Assembly (NCBI GenBank): GCA_045588655.1
Contig: JAZNEP010000035.1
Coordinates: 1-64,000 of the forward strand
Direction: 5' to 3'
DNA: 64,000 nt
Source of the DNA: SVFI01 sp045588655
GTDB taxonomy: Bacteria > Bacillota > Clostridia > Lachnospirales > Lachnospiraceae
Positions 62,151 through 64,000 of this stretch are shown in pieces. Below the pieces are notes generated by a model. That model had not been told where the DNA came from and did not search any database. It saw only the letters and a program-made list of their open reading frames with translations. Position 1 is the stretch's first letter; the number at the start of each line of letters is the position of its first letter. The position numbers and the translations under genes were made by a program.

Positions 62151-62153
62151 CTT

Positions 62154-63461
62154 ATGAGAATGTATGATTTGATTATGAAAAAAAGAAATGGTGGTGCTTT
62201 GTCACAAGAAGAAATAGTATTTATGATTACTGCTTACACAGCCGGAGAAATACCGGATTATCAGATGTCAGCGATGATGATGGCAATATATTTCCAAGGA
62301 ATGACAAAAGAAGAAACACTGGCCCTGACTATGGCTATGGCACAGAGCGGAGATACTCTTGATTTGTCAAAAATAGAAGGAATAAAAACAGATAAACACA
62401 GTACCGGAGGAGTCGGAGATAAAACATCGCTTGCACTCACGCCTATGGTTGCAGCATGTGGTGTGAAAGTAGCGAAGATGAGTGGTCGCGGACTCGGACA
62501 CACGGGCGGAACGATTGACAAATTGGAAAGTTTTCCGGGATTTTCGACCGGAATTGATAATGAAACATTTGAGAAAAATGTTAATGAAATTGGTATTGCG
62601 ATAATGGGACAGACAAAAGACCTTGCGCCGGCAGATAAAAAATTGTATGCGCTTCGTGATGTAACAGCTACCGTAGATCAGATTTCATTGATAGCGAGTT
62701 CAATCATGAGTAAAAAGCTTGCTTCGGGTGCAGATGCAATTGTGTTGGATGTAAAAACCGGAAGTGGAGCATTTATGAAAACACTGGATGATTCGGTTGC
62801 GCTGGCGGAAGAAATGGCACGCATAGGTAACGGTGCAGGAAGAAAAACAATTGCAGTGATATCAGATATGGATCAACCGCTTGGGTTAGCTGTGGGCAAC
62901 ATTTTAGAGGTTCAGGAAGCGATAGCAACTTTGAAAGGGGAAGGGCCGAAGGACTTTACTGAGCTTTGTATTACGCTGGGAACTTATATGCTTATGGCAG
63001 GTGGGAAAGCGGAAAATGAAAGTCAGGCGAGAGCTATGCTGGAAGAAGTAATTGCAAACGGGAAAGCACTTGATAAATTAGCAGAGTTTGTGGAAGCGCA
63101 AGGTGGTGATGCTTCATATGTGTATGAACCAGAGAGGTTTGAATTAGCCAACATCAGAGAAGAGATTGCATCGCCAAAATCAGGTTATATCCAAAAAATC
63201 ATATGTGATGAGATTGGGATTTGTTCACTGATCCTTGGTGGCGGAAGAGAAACAAAAGAGAGTGAAATCGATTTATCAGTAGGAGTGGTACTTCATAAAA
63301 AAGTAGGAGATAAAGTAGAAGAAGGCGAAAGTCTTGCTACAATTTATGCAAATGATGAGGTAAAATGCAAACAGGCTAAAGAGCGTTTTTTGGCAGCTTA
63401 TACAATTGCTCCAAATCCAAAAGAGACAGAAAATCTCATTAAAAAAGTGATTTTACCATAA
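62154..63461 (+). CDS. pdp: Pyrimidine-nucleoside phosphorylase
   Basis: The 435-residue protein cleaves uridine or thymidine with phosphate. IKTDKHSTGGVGDKTSLAL near 80 is the phosphate-binding signature, KMSGRGLGHTGGTIDKLES near 108 the thymidine-phosphorylase motif, and SSIMSKKLASGADAIVLDVK near 183. The C-terminal domain (about 345-435) completes the family. The gene starts 3 bases after the nth stop. Confidence 0.93.
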   Translation: MRMYDLIMKKRNGGALSQEEIVFMITAYTAGEIPDYQMSAMMMAIYFQGMTKEETLALTMAMAQSGDTLDLSKIEGIKTDKHSTGGVGDKTSLALTPMVAACGVKVAKMSGRGLGHTGGTIDKLESFPGFSTGIDNETFEKNVNEIGIAIMGQTKDLAPADKKLYALRDVTATVDQISLIASSIMSKKLASGADAIVLDVKTGSGAFMKTLDDSVALAEEMARIGNGAGRKTIAVISDMDQPLGLAVGNILEVQEAIATLKGEGPKDFTELCITLGTYMLMAGGKAENESQARAMLEEVIANGKALDKLAEFVEAQGGDASYVYEPERFELANIREEIASPKSGYIQKIICDEIGICSLILGGGRETKESEIDLSVGVVLHKKVGDKVEEGESLATIYANDEVKCKQAKERFLAAYTIAPNPKETENLIKKVILP

Positions 63462-63500
63462 AATTGGAATGAAGATACAGAGTGGCTCATATAGTAAAAT

Positions 63501-63782
63501 ATGAGAAAAACAAAGTTGTTTGAAAGTGCCAAAAATCAGGTAATTGACACATTAAAGCTTCCAAAGGACCTTGCGAAGGGCGAAGCGCTGATTGGTCTTA
63601 CGGGAAGAGAAGAGGCGTTTATAGAAAACTATAAAGGGATACTCGAGTGTACATCAGAGTCTATTGTGATTGCAACCGGGCGGTGCAGAATTCAGTTTGT
63701 AGGAAAAAATCTCAAAGTAGAATATTATACGAATGAAGAGATGAAGATTGAAGGCTTCATACAACAGATTCTTTTTTTATAA
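63501..63782 (+). CDS. yqfC: Sporulation protein YqfC (YabP/YqfC family)
   Basis: The 93-residue protein has the YabP/YqfC fold: LKLPKDLAKGEALIGLTGRE, then AFIENYKGILECTSESIVI and CRIQFVGKNLKVEYYTNEEM. It is mother-cell expressed in Bacillus. A sigma-E-like CATATAGT at 63488-63495 lies so close to the ATG that it would give a near-leaderless message, so this promoter is doubtful. No clear ribosome-binding site. Confidence 0.85.
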   Translation: MRKTKLFESAKNQVIDTLKLPKDLAKGEALIGLTGREEAFIENYKGILECTSESIVIATGRCRIQFVGKNLKVEYYTNEEMKIEGFIQQILFL

Positions 63783-63793
63783 AAGGAGGACAT

Positions 63794-64000
63794 ATGTTGA
63801 AAGTCATTCGTTCCTGGCGCGGATATGTAAGAATCCGTGTAGATGGATTTGCACCACAGAGATTTTTGAATCTATGCTCCGTGCACGGGATTTCCCTCTG
63901 GGATATTATGGCAGATGAATATGCATATGAAATGAATTTATCGGTTGCTGATTTTTTTCGATTAAAGCCGATTGTACGAAAAACGAAAACAAAGGTAGTC
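63794..64000 (+). CDS. yqfD: Sporulation protein YqfD, N-terminal part, cut by the window end
   Basis: The frame starts at ATG 63794 after AAAAGGAGGA and is open to the window edge (69 codons visible). It begins MLKVIRSWRGYVRIRVDGFA, then LCSVHGISLWDIMADEYAYE, the YqfD pattern. The full protein has membrane segments and is needed for sporulation. It follows yqfC by 11 bases, the usual yqfC-yqfD pair. Confidence 0.85.
   Translation, partial: MLKVIRSWRGYVRIRVDGFAPQRFLNLCSVHGISLWDIMADEYAYEMNLSVADFFRLKPIVRKTKTKVV

Overview
This window is AT-rich chromosomal DNA of an anaerobic, spore-forming Clostridia member, most likely Lachnospiraceae. The evidence is gene content: spore genes (cotJA-cotJB-cotJC, a SpoVAF-type protein, yqfC-yqfD), anaerobic energy genes ([FeFe] hydrogenase, NfnAB, formate-tetrahydrofolate ligase, Rex) and strong GGAGG ribosome-binding sites. 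I see no rRNA or tRNA genes and no CRISPR array.

Layout. 1-13.6 kb is an accessory region, almost all on the + strand. It holds drug-modifying-type enzymes (two ANT(6)-like adenylyltransferases, five GNAT acetyltransferases including streptothricin- and phosphinothricin-type ones), a PHP phosphatase, a methyltransferase, a nucleoside phosphorylase and an MBL hydrolase. Two self-regulated units follow: TetR-CPBP-flavodoxin and PadR-membrane protein. 13.6-24.1 kb is a spore region: dut, a SpoVAF-like gene behind a sigma-G-type promoter, and the cotJ operon. 24.3-34.2 kb holds a SHOCT protein, [FeFe] hydrogenase, gltX, a UvrD-type helicase, DUF1292, a Sir2-like protein and a GH13-like protein that both lack catalytic residues, DUF5662 and a small His/Asp-rich protein. 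34.2-42.8 kb (mostly - strand) holds a pseudouridine synthase, a spermidine/putrescine ABC operon with its XRE-cupin regulator, a lactonase-type propeller and an ABC-F protein. 42.9-64 kb is a dense + strand housekeeping run: rex, nnr, alr, mazF, yebC, a MetY-type enzyme, a GT2, a ClpP-like protease, ftsK, fhs, nfnAB, rlmH, nth, pdp, yqfC and yqfD (cut by the window edge).

The central finding is that cotJC, a spore-coat manganese-catalase-type gene, is split by a 7.26 kb element (about 16392-23651). Its two halves lie 7.3 kb apart, both undamaged, and share a GGT triplet at the junctions. Joining them at GGT restores a 208-residue CotJC in frame. The element encodes a large serine recombinase just inside its left end, a MobV relaxase with a pMV158-type oriT, a CHC2 zinc-finger protein, an XRE regulator with paired palindromic operators, and cargo. 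The joined element ends form a symmetrical attP with 10/11-matching inverted arms. This is either an integrative mobilizable element that has knocked out cotJC, or a skin-like element whose excision rebuilds the gene during sporulation. The sequence supports precise excision but cannot show whether it is developmentally timed.
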